Shown one piece after another: positions 46,206 to 56,014 of a DNA stretch of 64,000 nt (position 1 is its first letter; each line of letters starts with the position of its first letter). This stretch comes from CAIWHR01 sp963713275 (GTDB lineage: Bacteria > Pseudomonadota > Gammaproteobacteria > Burkholderiales > Casimicrobiaceae): the NCBI GenBank assembly GCA_963713275.1, contig CAVQLG010000009.1, positions 62,001-126,000 of the forward strand, given 5' to 3'. The position numbers were made by a program, and so were the translations under genes. The notes under the pieces were generated by a model that saw only the letters and a program-made list of their open reading frames with translations, was not told where the DNA came from and did no database searches.

Positions 46206-48485
46206 GTGCGCCGGCTGGTGGTGATCGGTGTCGGCCTCATCGGGGGGTCGTTTGCGCTCGCCCTGCGGGCGGCGGGGCTCGTCGGCGAAGTCGTGGGCAT
46301 CGGGCGCGGGCAGGCCAACCTCGACGACGCGAAGCGCCTGGGCATCATCGACCGCGACGTGACGCTCGCCGGCGACTGGACGCGCGAGCTCGGCGCGGCG
46401 GACCTGGTGCTGATCGCAACCCCCGTGGCGCAGTACCCCGCGCTGTTGCGGGCGATGGCGGGCAAGCTCGGCGCGGCGACGCTCTTGACCGACGCGGGCA
46501 GCACGAAACAGGACGTCATCGCCGCGGCGCGCGCGGCGCTGGGGCCCGGATTCGCGCGCTTCGTGCCCGCGCACCCGATCGCCGGGACCGAGCACTCGGG
46601 CGCCGCGGCCGCGTTCGCGACGCTGTTCCGCGAGCGCAACGTCGTGCTGACCCCGGTGGGCGAGACCGACCCGGGAGCCGTCGCCCGGGTCGGCGCGCTG
46701 TGGACGCGCTGCGGCGCGCGTGTGTCGACGCTCGCGCCGGACGTCCACGACCGTGTCTTTGCCGCGGTGTCGCACCTGCCGCACCTGCTCGCGTTCGCCC
46801 TGGTCGATGCGTTTGCCGACCGGGCGGACAGCGCGGAGATCTTCCGCTTTGCCGCCAGCGGCTTTCGCGACTTCACCCGGATCGCCGCCAGCTCTCCGGA
46901 GATGTGGCGCGACATCTCGCTCGCGAACGGGCCCGCGCTGCTCGCCGAAATCGCGGCTTTCCGTGCCCAGCTCGATCGCCTCACCGCGATGGTCGCCGCC
47001 GGCGATGGCGACGCGTTGTGCGCCGTGTTCGCCCACGCGCGCGCCGCGCGCCGGGCCTGGGACGCCGCGCGCGGCCCCGATCGCACGGTCGCGGCCGATG
47101 GTCCGCGCGAGCCGAGCGCCGAGGAATGCGAGGTGACCGCCAGGTCGGCGCCGGCGCGCCGGTCGCACCTCGATCTCGCCCCGGCCGCGGCCGCGCGGGG
47201 CGTCGTGGCGCTGCCCGGCTCGAAGAGCATCTCGAACCGGACGCTGCTGCTCGCCGCGCTGGCGCAGGGCGAGACCCGGCTGTGCGGGCTGCTCGACGCC
47301 GACGACGTCGACCGGATGCTGGAGGCGCTCGCGACGCTGGGAGTCCGCGTCGACCGCGTCGCGGGCACCCGCGACTTCGTCGTCCACGGCATCGGGGGCG
47401 TCTTTCCGGAGCGCTCGGCAAAGCTGTTCCTGGGCAACGCGGGCACGGCGATCCGGCCGCTGACCGCCGCGCTGGCGCTGGCCGGTGGCGACTACGAGCT
47501 CCGCGGCGTGCCGCGCATGCACGAGCGACCCATCGGCGACCTCGTCGACGCGCTGCGCGCGCTGGGTGCCGACGTCCGTTACCTCGGACGCGACGGCTTT
47601 CCGCCGCTCGCGATCGGACCCGGCGGCTGCGCACAGCCGTCGGCGCCGGAGCGCGTGCGCGTCCGCGGCGACGTCTCGAGCCAGTTCCTGACCGCGCTCC
47701 TGATGGCGCTGCCGCTGCTCGCTCGTCACCGGCAGCTGCCGCTCGCGGTCGAGGTCGTCGGCGAGCTCGTCTCCAAACCCTACGTCGCGATCACGACCAA
47801 CCTGCTCGCGCGCTTCGGCATCCGCGTCGAACAGGATGGCTGGACGTCGTTTCGCGTTCCGGCGGGTGCGCGCTACGCGAGTCCCGGCACGATCCACGTC
47901 GAGGGCGACGCGTCGGCCGCGTCGTACTTCCTCGCTGCCGGGGCGATCGGCGGCGGTCCGGTGCGGGTGACCGGCGTGGGGCGGCACTCGATCCAGGGCG
48001 ACGTCGCCTTCGCCGACGTGCTGGCCCGGATGGGCGCCGACGTGCGCTACGGTGAGGAGTGGATCGAGGCGCGCGCCGGGCGCGCGCTCGACGGCGTCGA
48101 CGTCGACTGCGTGGCGATCCCCGACGCCGCGATGACGCTGGCCGTGGTCGCGCTCTTCGCGCGGGGGCCCACGACGCTGACCGGGATCGGCAGCTGGCGG
48201 GTGAAGGAAACCGACCGCATTCGGGCGATGGCGGCCGAACTCGGCAAGCTCGGCGCGACGGTCGAGGCGGGCAGCGAGCATCTGCGCGTCTTCCCGCCGG
48301 GCGCCCTGCGCGCGGCGACCATCGACACCTACGACGACCACCGGATCGCGATGTGCTTCTCGCTGGCCGCGTTCGGCGGCGTGCCGATCCGCATCAACGA
48401 CCCCGACTGCGTGCGCAAGACGTTTCCGGGCTATTTCGCCGAGTTCGCCCGCATCGCCCAGCCCGCGGCGGCCGCAGGCGCGTGA
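46206..48485 (+). CDS. prephenate dehydrogenase - EPSP synthase fusion (TyrA-AroA)
   Basis: 759 residues from GTG. Residues 1-~290 are TyrA: NAD site GVGLIGGSFA (8-17), STKQDV, PAHPIAGTEHSGA and HLPHLLAFAL. Residues ~320-755 are AroA (3-phosphoshikimate 1-carboxyvinyltransferase): LPGSKSISNR (~337), LFLGNAGTAIRPL, RGDVSSQFLTALLM, DDHRIAMCFSLAA. The linker (~295-318) is Glu/Ala/Arg-rich. The same fusion is well known in Pseudomonas; in most Betaproteobacteria these are separate adjacent genes. The P-loop-like GNAGTA has Ala after Gly-Thr as in class I, glyphosate-sensitive enzymes. cmk starts in the overlap TGATG. Confidence 0.95.
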   Translation: MRRLVVIGVGLIGGSFALALRAAGLVGEVVGIGRGQANLDDAKRLGIIDRDVTLAGDWTRELGAADLVLIATPVAQYPALLRAMAGKLGAATLLTDAGSTKQDVIAAARAALGPGFARFVPAHPIAGTEHSGAAAAFATLFRERNVVLTPVGETDPGAVARVGALWTRCGARVSTLAPDVHDRVFAAVSHLPHLLAFALVDAFADRADSAEIFRFAASGFRDFTRIAASSPEMWRDISLANGPALLAEIAAFRAQLDRLTAMVAAGDGDALCAVFAHARAARRAWDAARGPDRTVAADGPREPSAEECEVTARSAPARRSHLDLAPAAAARGVVALPGSKSISNRTLLLAALAQGETRLCGLLDADDVDRMLEALATLGVRVDRVAGTRDFVVHGIGGVFPERSAKLFLGNAGTAIRPLTAALALAGGDYELRGVPRMHERPIGDLVDALRALGADVRYLGRDGFPPLAIGPGGCAQPSAPERVRVRGDVSSQFLTALLMALPLLARHRQLPLAVEVVGELVSKPYVAITTNLLARFGIRVEQDGWTSFRVPAGARYASPGTIHVEGDASAASYFLAAGAIGGGPVRVTGVGRHSIQGDVAFADVLARMGADVRYGEEWIEARAGRALDGVDVDCVAIPDAAMTLAVVALFARGPTTLTGIGSWRVKETDRIRAMAAELGKLGATVEAGSEHLRVFPPGALRAATIDTYDDHRIAMCFSLAAFGGVPIRINDPDCVRKTFPGYFAEFARIAQPAAAAGA

Positions 48486-49195
48486 TGACCGGGGCGGGCG
48501 AAGCGCCGGTGATCGCCGTCGACGGGCCTGCGGCGTCGGGGAAGGGGACGGTGGCCGCCGGCGTGGCCCGGGCCCTCGGGTTCCATCTGCTGGACAGCGG
48601 CGCGCTGTACCGCCTGGTGGCGCTCAAGGCGCTGTCCAGCGGCACGAACCTCGACGACGCCGACGCGGTGGCCCGGATCGCCGCGGCGCTCGACGTGCGG
48701 TTCGCCGGGAACCGCGTGTGGCTGGACGCCGCCGAAGTGACCGACGCGATCCGCGCCGAGGCGATCGGCGTCGCGGCCTCGCAGGTTGCCGTCCACCCCG
48801 CGGTGCGCGCGGCGCTGCTCGTGCGCCAGCGCAGTTTCCGGCAGCCCCCCGGGCTCGTTGCCGACGGGCGCGACATGGGCACCGTCGTGTTCCCGGACGC
48901 GCGCGTCAAGGTCTTCGTCACGGCGAGCGCCGAGGAGCGCGCGCTGCGTCGACATAAGCAGTTGATCGAAAAAGGAATCTCGGTTACACTGCAAAGTCTT
49001 TTGCGCGAACTCAAGAATCGTGACGCGCGCGACGCCGCGCGCGCGGTGGCGCCTCTCGTGGCCGCCGCCGACGCCATGGTTCTGGACACGACCGATCTCT
49101 CGATCGACGAGGCGATCACCCGGGTGCTCGACCAGTGCCGGGAGCGCCTCGCGTCGCGGGTGGGTCGTTCGCGGAGCAGGAGGCCGTTGCGTTGA
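48485..49195 (+). CDS. cmk: cytidylate kinase
   Basis: 236 residues. P-loop DGPAASGKGT (~12-21), LDSGALYRLVAL, DGRDMGTVVFPDA and the C-terminal IDEAITRVLDQC. It phosphorylates CMP/dCMP. The order aroA-cmk-rpsA-ihfB is widely conserved in Proteobacteria. The start overlaps the preceding stop. An AT-rich part of the gene (LIEKGISVTLQSLLRELKNRD) doubles as a promoter, described separately. The basic tail (GRSRSRRPLR) is longer than usual. Confidence 0.95.
   Translation: MTGAGEAPVIAVDGPAASGKGTVAAGVARALGFHLLDSGALYRLVALKALSSGTNLDDADAVARIAAALDVRFAGNRVWLDAAEVTDAIRAEAIGVAASQVAVHPAVRAALLVRQRSFRQPPGLVADGRDMGTVVFPDARVKVFVTASAEERALRRHKQLIEKGISVTLQSLLRELKNRDARDAARAVAPLVAAADAMVLDTTDLSIDEAITRVLDQCRERLASRVGRSRSRRPLR
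48962..48990 (+). promoter_or_regulatory. internal promoter for rpsA inside cmk
   Basis: TTGATC (48962-48967), a 17-bp spacer and TACACT (48985-48990) in a locally AT-rich stretch of cmk, about 300 bp before rpsA. In E. coli rpsA also has promoters within cmk, so position and sequence agree. Confidence 0.55.
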
Positions 49196-49293
49196 CGCTT
49201 TGGCCCGCGTCCGCACGGATTGATCAACCAACCCGCCGAGCGAGAAACAGGGTTCTCGCGGCCGGCGGCACGAACGCAGAAGGATCCAACCCC

Positions 49294-51024
49294 ATGGCTA
49301 CCGCCATCCCCAGCACCACCACCGGCAACGTCCCGTCGATGGAGAGCTTCGCCGCACTGTTCGAGGAGTCGCTCTCGCGCGGCGAGATGCGCCAGGGCGA
49401 GCTCATCACCGCCGAGGTCGTCCGCGTCGACTTCAACATCGTCGTCGTCAACGCCGGACTCAAGTCCGAGAGCTTCATCCCGATCGAGGAGTTCAAGAAC
49501 GACGCCGGCGAGATCGAGGTCAAGGCCGGCGACTTCGTGACCGTCGCCATCGAGGCGCTCGAGGACGGCTACGGCGAAACCCGGCTGTCCCGCGACAAGG
49601 CCAAGCGCCTGAAGGCCTGGCACGACCTCGAGGCCGCGATGGAGCAGGGCTCGATCGTATCCGGGCTCGTGACCGGCAAGGTCAAGGGTGGCCTCACCGT
49701 CATGGTCAACGGCATCCGCGCCTTCCTGCCGGGCTCGCTGGTCGACATCCGCCCGGTCAAGGACACCTCGCCCTTCGAGAACAAGTCGCTCGAGTTCAAG
49801 GTCATCAAGCTCGATCGCAAGCGCAACAACGTCGTCGTCTCGCGCCGCGCGGTGCTGGAGGCGAGCCTGGGCGAGGAGCGCGAGAAGCTCCTGTCGCAGC
49901 TGCAGGAAGGCGCGATCGTCAAGGGCGTCGTCAAGAACATCACCGACTACGGCGCGTTCGTCGACCTCGGCGGCATCGACGGCCTGCTGCACATCACCGA
50001 CCTCGCCTGGCGCCGCGTCAAGCACCCCTCCGAGGTGCTGTCGGTCGGCGACGAGGTCACCGCCAAGATCCTCAAGTTCGACCAGGAGAAGAACCGCGTC
50101 TCGCTGGGCATGAAGCAGCTCGGCGAGGACCCGTGGGTCGGCCTCGCCCGCCGCTATCCGCAGGGCACGCGCCTGTTCGGCCGGGTCACCAACATCACCG
50201 ACTACGGCGCGTTCGTCGAGATCGAGTCGGGGATCGAGGGCCTGGTCCACGTTTCCGAGATGGACTGGACCAACAAGAACATCCACCCGACCAAGGTCGT
50301 GCAGCTCGGCGACGAGGTCGAGGTCATGATCCTCGAGATCGACGAGGACCGCCGCCGGATCTCGCTCGGCATGAAGCAGTGCATGAGCAATCCCTGGGAC
50401 GACTTCGCGATGAACTACAAGAAGGGCGACCGGGTGGCCGGGCAGATCAAGTCGATCACCGACTTCGGCGTGTTCGTCGGGCTGCCGGGCGGCATCGACG
50501 GCCTCGTGCACCTGTCCGACCTGTCGTGGTCGCTGGCGGGCGACGCCGCGGTGCGCGAGTACAAGAAGGGCCAGGACGTCGAGGCCGTGGTGCTGGCGAT
50601 CGACGTCGAGCGCGAGCGCATCTCGCTCGGCATCAAGCAGCTCGACGGCGACCCGTTCACCAACTACGTCGCGGTGCACGACAAGGGCAACATCGTCAAG
50701 GGCACGGTCAAGTCGCTCGACGCGAAGGGCGCGGTCATCGCGCTCGACGGGGAGGTCGAGGGCTACCTGCGCGCCTCCGAGGTCGCGCGCGACCGCGTCG
50801 AGGACATTCGCACGCACCTCAAGGAGGGTGACGGCGTCACGGCGATGATCATCAACATCGACCGCAAGAACCGCTCGATCAACCTCTCCATCAAGGCCAA
50901 GGACCACGCCGACGAGACCGAGGCCATCCAGCGGGTCGCGCAGGAGAACCAGGGCGCGCACACGGGAACGACCAATCTCGGCGCGCTGCTGCGCGCCAAG
51001 ATGGACAACAAGAGCACCGAGTAA
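49294..51024 (+). CDS. rpsA: 30S ribosomal protein S1
   Basis: 576 residues with six S1 RNA-binding domains, seen as repeats of the pattern G-x-V-x-x-I-T-D-[YF]-G-[AV]-F-V (e.g. VVKNITDYGAFVDLGGIDGLLHI, VTNITDYGAFVEIESG, IKSITDFGVFVGLPGG). S1 binds mRNA leaders and helps initiation. The ATG at 49294 has AAGGA at 49280-49284. Codon use is strongly biased (AAG, CTC, ATC, GAG), as for a highly expressed gene. ihfB follows 12 nt downstream. Confidence 0.98.
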   Translation: MATAIPSTTTGNVPSMESFAALFEESLSRGEMRQGELITAEVVRVDFNIVVVNAGLKSESFIPIEEFKNDAGEIEVKAGDFVTVAIEALEDGYGETRLSRDKAKRLKAWHDLEAAMEQGSIVSGLVTGKVKGGLTVMVNGIRAFLPGSLVDIRPVKDTSPFENKSLEFKVIKLDRKRNNVVVSRRAVLEASLGEEREKLLSQLQEGAIVKGVVKNITDYGAFVDLGGIDGLLHITDLAWRRVKHPSEVLSVGDEVTAKILKFDQEKNRVSLGMKQLGEDPWVGLARRYPQGTRLFGRVTNITDYGAFVEIESGIEGLVHVSEMDWTNKNIHPTKVVQLGDEVEVMILEIDEDRRRISLGMKQCMSNPWDDFAMNYKKGDRVAGQIKSITDFGVFVGLPGGIDGLVHLSDLSWSLAGDAAVREYKKGQDVEAVVLAIDVERERISLGIKQLDGDPFTNYVAVHDKGNIVKGTVKSLDAKGAVIALDGEVEGYLRASEVARDRVEDIRTHLKEGDGVTAMIINIDRKNRSINLSIKAKDHADETEAIQRVAQENQGAHTGTTNLGALLRAKMDNKSTE

Positions 51025-51036
51025 GCGGGCGCCGCG

Positions 51037-51348
51037 ATGACCAAATCGGAGCTGATCGACCGCCTGGCGTCGCAGTTTCCGCAGCTGGTTGCGAAAGACG
51101 CCGAACTCGCGGTCAAGTTGATCCTCGACGCCATGGCCGAGAGCCTGGCGAAGGGGGAGCGCATCGAGATTCGCGGCTTCGGCAGCTTCGGACTCAACTA
51201 CCGGCCCCCACGCACCGGGCGCAACCCGAAGTCCGGGGAGAAGGTGCAGGTGCCGGAGAAGCACGTGCCGCACTTCAAGGCCGGCAAGGAACTGCGCGAG
51301 CGCGTCGATTTCGAGGGCAATGCGTTCGGCGCCAACCGGAACGTATGA
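51037..51348 (+). CDS. ihfB: integration host factor subunit beta
   Basis: 103 residues. HU/IHF fold with the diagnostic MTKSELIDRLA start, RGFGSFGLNYRPPRTGRNPKSG arm region containing the intercalating Pro, and VPHFKAGKELRERV. With IHF-alpha it bends DNA at specific sites. The conserved rpsA-ihfB-lapA-lapB order supports the beta rather than alpha assignment. Confidence 0.95.
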   Translation: MTKSELIDRLASQFPQLVAKDAELAVKLILDAMAESLAKGERIEIRGFGSFGLNYRPPRTGRNPKSGEKVQVPEKHVPHFKAGKELRERVDFEGNAFGANRNV

Positions 51349-51429
51349 CGCGGACGGGCGTCGCGTCGGCTCGCGCGGGACGCTTCCGCGCCGCGGGCGC
51401 GCCGGCTGCCGCAATCCTTGGAGACGCTG

Positions 51430-51741
51430 ATGTCGGTGCTGCGCTGGGTGGCGGGTGCACTGCTGTTCATCGTGCTGCTGTTCTTCGCGCTGCAGAACGC
51501 CGAGCCGGTCACGCTGCGCTTCTACCAGTGGTGGAGCTGGCAGGCCCCGCTGATCTTCATGCTGCTGGTCGCGTTCGCCGCGGGCGTGGCCGCCGGGCTG
51601 CTCGCCGGAGCCGTGCGCAGCGCGCGCCTCAAACGCGAGTTGGGCCGGCAGCGCCGCGCCGGGCACCGGCGCGGACGTCGTGCCCGGCCCGCACGGAGCG
51701 CCGCCGGGCCCGCCGACAGGCGCCTAGGAGCCTGTCGGTAG
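51430..51741 (+). CDS. lapA: LapA-domain inner-membrane protein; C-terminal frame questionable
   Basis: 103 residues as read. Two TM helices (~4-22 and ~39-60) around FFALQNAEPVTLRFYQWWSW match LapA (YciS), which works with LapB in controlling LpxC and LPS assembly. The ATG at 51430 has GGAG 6 nt upstream. After residue ~78 the reading is an Arg/Ala-rich tail, RRAGHRRGRRARPARSAAG. The +1 frame from the same point would read GTGADVVPGPHGAPPGPPTG and stop at 51725-51727, which looks more natural, so a 1-base indel near 51655-51665 is possible. Confidence 0.85.
   Translation: MSVLRWVAGALLFIVLLFFALQNAEPVTLRFYQWWSWQAPLIFMLLVAFAAGVAAGLLAGAVRSARLKRELGRQRRAGHRRGRRARPARSAAGPADRRLGACR
51713..51738. 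other. perfect 9-bp inverted repeat at the end of lapA
   Basis: CCGACAGGC and GCCTGTCGG flank an 8-nt centre that is itself partly palindromic (CCTAGG). It spans the last lapA codons and has no U-tract, so it may be an mRNA-stabilising hairpin between lapA and lapB rather than a terminator. Confidence 0.4.
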
Positions 51742-51771
51742 CGCCCGCCGGCGACCGGAAGGCCCCCGCGC

Positions 51772-52950
51772 ATGGACTTCGACCTCTGGTGGCTGCTCCC
51801 GATCCCGGCGATCTTCTTCGCGCTGGGCTGGGTCGCCGCCCGCATCGACATCAAGCACCTGATGCGCGAGTCGCGGGCGTTGCCGATGTCCTACTTCCGC
51901 GGCCTCAACTTCCTGCTCAACGAGCAGCACGACAAGGCCATCGAGTCGTTCATCGAGGTCGTCAAGGTCGACCCCCAGACGGTCGACCTGCACTTCGCGC
52001 TCGGCAGCCTGTTTCGCCGTCAGGGAGAGATCGACCGCGCGATCCGGATGCACCAGAACCTGCTCGATCGCCCGGACCTGCCCGCGGACAAGCGGCAGAC
52101 GGCGGTGTTCGAGCTGGCGCAGGATTTCCATCGGGCGGGGCTGCTCGACCGCGCGGAGGAGCTGTTCACCCGGCTCGACGGCTCGCCGTTCGAGCATCCT
52201 TCGCTCGCGTTCCTGCTGTCGATCTACGAGCAGGAGAAGGACTGGCCGAAGGCGATGGCCGTCACCCGCCGGATGGAGGCGCTGGCGAAGCAGCCTTACC
52301 ACAAGGAAATCGCCCACTACGACTGCGAACTCGCCCAGGCGGCGCTGCTCCGGTCCGACTTCGCGGCGGCGCAGACGTACATCGACCAGGCGCGCGCCGA
52401 GTACAAGGCCTCGCCGCGCGCGACGATGCTCGCCGGCGACATGGCGGCGCAACGCGGCGAGCACGCCCTCGCCATCGAGGAGTGGCAGAAGCTCGAGGCG
52501 CAGAATCCCGCCTTCCTGGCGCTGGTCGCGGAGCGGCTCGCGGACGCCTGGCGGCGGCTGGGCCGCGCGCCGGAGGGACTGCGCGTCCTGCGCGCCTACC
52601 AGCAGCAGTACCCGTCGCTCGACCTCCTCAACACCGTGTTTGGCCTGACGCTGGCCGAGGAGGGCCCCGACGCTGCGGCGCACCTCATCAAGGACGAGCT
52701 CGCCCGGAATCCGACGCTGCTGGGGCTCGATCGGCTGCTGGAGGCGCAGCTCGCGGCGGCGCCGGCGGAGCGACGGCACGATCTCGAACTGGTGAAGCAG
52801 CTCGTCGCGCAGCACACGAAGCGGCTCGGGATGTACAAGTGCGAGCAATGCGGCTTCCGGGCCCGGCAGTACTACTGGCGCTGTCCCGGCTGTGGCAAGT
52901 GGGAAACGTACTCGCCGCGCCGCACCGAGACGCCCGACGGCTACGCCTGA
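51772..52950 (+). CDS. lapB: lipopolysaccharide assembly protein LapB (YciM)
   Basis: 392 residues. An N-terminal TM anchor (~4-20), about nine TPR units through the body (e.g. LNEQHDKAIESFIEVVKVDP), and a C-terminal rubredoxin-like metal site with CEQCGF and CPGCGKW. LapB regulates LpxC turnover with FtsH and links LPS synthesis to export. The length and domain order equal E. coli LapB. It is 30 nt after lapA. Confidence 0.95.
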   Translation: MDFDLWWLLPIPAIFFALGWVAARIDIKHLMRESRALPMSYFRGLNFLLNEQHDKAIESFIEVVKVDPQTVDLHFALGSLFRRQGEIDRAIRMHQNLLDRPDLPADKRQTAVFELAQDFHRAGLLDRAEELFTRLDGSPFEHPSLAFLLSIYEQEKDWPKAMAVTRRMEALAKQPYHKEIAHYDCELAQAALLRSDFAAAQTYIDQARAEYKASPRATMLAGDMAAQRGEHALAIEEWQKLEAQNPAFLALVAERLADAWRRLGRAPEGLRVLRAYQQQYPSLDLLNTVFGLTLAEEGPDAAAHLIKDELARNPTLLGLDRLLEAQLAAAPAERRHDLELVKQLVAQHTKRLGMYKCEQCGFRARQYYWRCPGCGKWETYSPRRTETPDGYA

Positions 52951-52993
52951 GCCCCGCCGGCCGCCCGGCGCCACCCACGCAACGCCTGCCCTC

Positions 52994-53724
52994 ATGCCCG
53001 CTTCCGACCCACGCGTGATCGTCGCCCTCGATTTCGCCCATCCGGCCCGCGCGCTGGCGCTGATGGATCGCCTCGACCCCGCACAGTGCGCGCTCAAGGT
53101 CGGCAAGCAGATGTTCGTCGTCGCCGGGCCGGAGCCGGTGCGCTGGATGGTCGAGCGCGGGTTCCGGGTGTTCCTCGATCTCAAGTTCCACGACATCCCC
53201 AACACCGTGGCGCAGGCCTGCGCGGCCGCAACGCGGCTGGGCGTGTGGATGCTGAACGTCCACGCCGCCGGCGGGACCGCGATGCTCGCCGCGGCGCGGG
53301 AGGCCCTCGTGCGGACGGCCGGGGAGACCGGCCGGCCGCAGCCGCTCCTCATCGCCGTCACGGTGCTGACCAGCCTCGCCGACGCCGACCTCGACGCGAT
53401 CGGGCTGGCCGGGCCCACGGCCGCCGCCGCACGCCGGCTCGCGCTCCTGGCGCAAGCGGCCGGTCTCGACGGCGTCGTGTGCTCGGCGCAGGAAGCGCCC
53501 CTGCTGCGCACGGCCTGCGGCGCCGGCTTCCGGCTGGTCACCCCCGGCATCCGACCCGCCGGGTCGGCGCGCGACGACCAGGCGCGAATCATCACGCCCG
53601 AAGCCGCGATCGCCAACGGCGCCGATTACCTCGTCATCGGCCGGCCGATCACCCAGGCCCCGGATCCGCTGGCCGCACTCGCCGCGATCAACGCCTCGAT
53701 CGCCAAACTGCAAGGAGATCCGCA

Positions 53725-53728
<4 letters not shown>
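52994..53728 (+). CDS. pyrF: orotidine-5'-phosphate decarboxylase
   Basis: 244 residues. Active-site DLKFHDIPNT (Lys-Phe-His-Asp-Ile-Pro, ~58-67) with the earlier VALDF Asp, and the C-terminal GADYLVIGRPITQA phosphate-binding loop. It makes UMP, the last de novo pyrimidine step. The stop overlaps the ugd start (ATGA). pyrF product feeds the UDP-sugars used by ugd. Confidence 0.95.
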
Positions 53729-55046
<1,318 letters not shown>

Positions 55047-55047
<1 letters not shown>

Positions 55048-55994
55048 TGCGCGACGCCGACACGCCGTTCTCCGCCTGGCGCGACGCGGTCGCCGCGACG
55101 CGGGTGCTGGTCGTCGGCGACGTGATGCTCGACCGCTACTGGTTCGGGGACGCCGAGCGGATCTCGCCCGAAGCCCCCGTGCCGGTGGTGCGGATCGTGC
55201 GCAGCGAGGAGCGTCCGGGCGGCGCCGCCAACGTCGCGCGCAACGTCGCCGCGCTGGGCGCGCAGGCCACGCTGCTGTCGGTGATCGGCGCCGACGAGCC
55301 GGGCAGCGCGCTCGAGCGCCTGCTCGGCGCGGCGGGCGTGCGCGCCTCGCTCCACCGCGACCCTGCGCTGCCGACCACGGTCAAGCTGCGGGTCATCGGT
55401 CGGCAGCAGCAGCTGCTGCGCATCGACTTCGAGACGACACCTTCGCACGAGGTGCTCGCGGACAAGCTCGCGGACTTCGACCGGCTGCTCCCGCAGGCGG
55501 ACGTGGTCATCCTCTCCGACTACGGCAAGGGCGGCCTCACGCACATCGGCACGATGATCGAGCGGGCGCGGGCGGCCGCCCAGCCGGTATTGGTCGACCC
55601 CAAGGGCGACGACTGGGCGAAGTACCGTGGCGCGACCATCGTGACCCCCAACCGCGGCGAGTTCCGGCAGGTCGCCGGGCGCTGGCGCGACGCGGGCGAG
55701 CTCGCCGTCAAGGCACAGGCGTTGCGCGACGAACTCATGATCGACGCGCTGCTCATCACCCGCTCGGAGGAGGGGATGAGCCTGTTCACGGCCGCCGGGG
55801 CCGACCACGTGCCGGCACAGGCGCGCGAGGTGTTCGACGTTTCCGGCGCCGGCGACACCGTGATCGCGACGCTCGGCACGCTGATCGGCGCCGGGGCGCC
55901 GCTGGGGACGGCGATGCGCATCGCCAACCAGGCGGCGGGCATCGTCGTGGGCAAGCTGGGTACGGCCACGGTGACGCCGGACGAACTCGTCTGA
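55047..55994 (+). CDS. rfaE1: D-glycero-beta-D-manno-heptose-7-phosphate kinase (RfaE domain I)
   Basis: 315 residues, PfkB/ribokinase fold: GDVMLDRYWFGD and RPGGAANVARNVAALG near the N-terminus, and catalytic Asp in VSGAGDTVIATL. Only the kinase domain is present; the ADP-transferase domain of bifunctional HldE is missing, as in Betaproteobacteria with separate hldA/hldC. It supplies ADP-heptose for LPS inner core. The start overlaps the ugd stop (TGATG). hldD is not adjacent. Confidence 0.92.
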
Positions 55995-56014
55995 CGCGGC
56001 GGCGCACCCCGGCC

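Noticed and set aside
51713..51738. Inverted repeat at the end of lapA as a rho-independent terminator
   Set aside because: There is no U-tract and lapB follows 30 nt later in the same operon.
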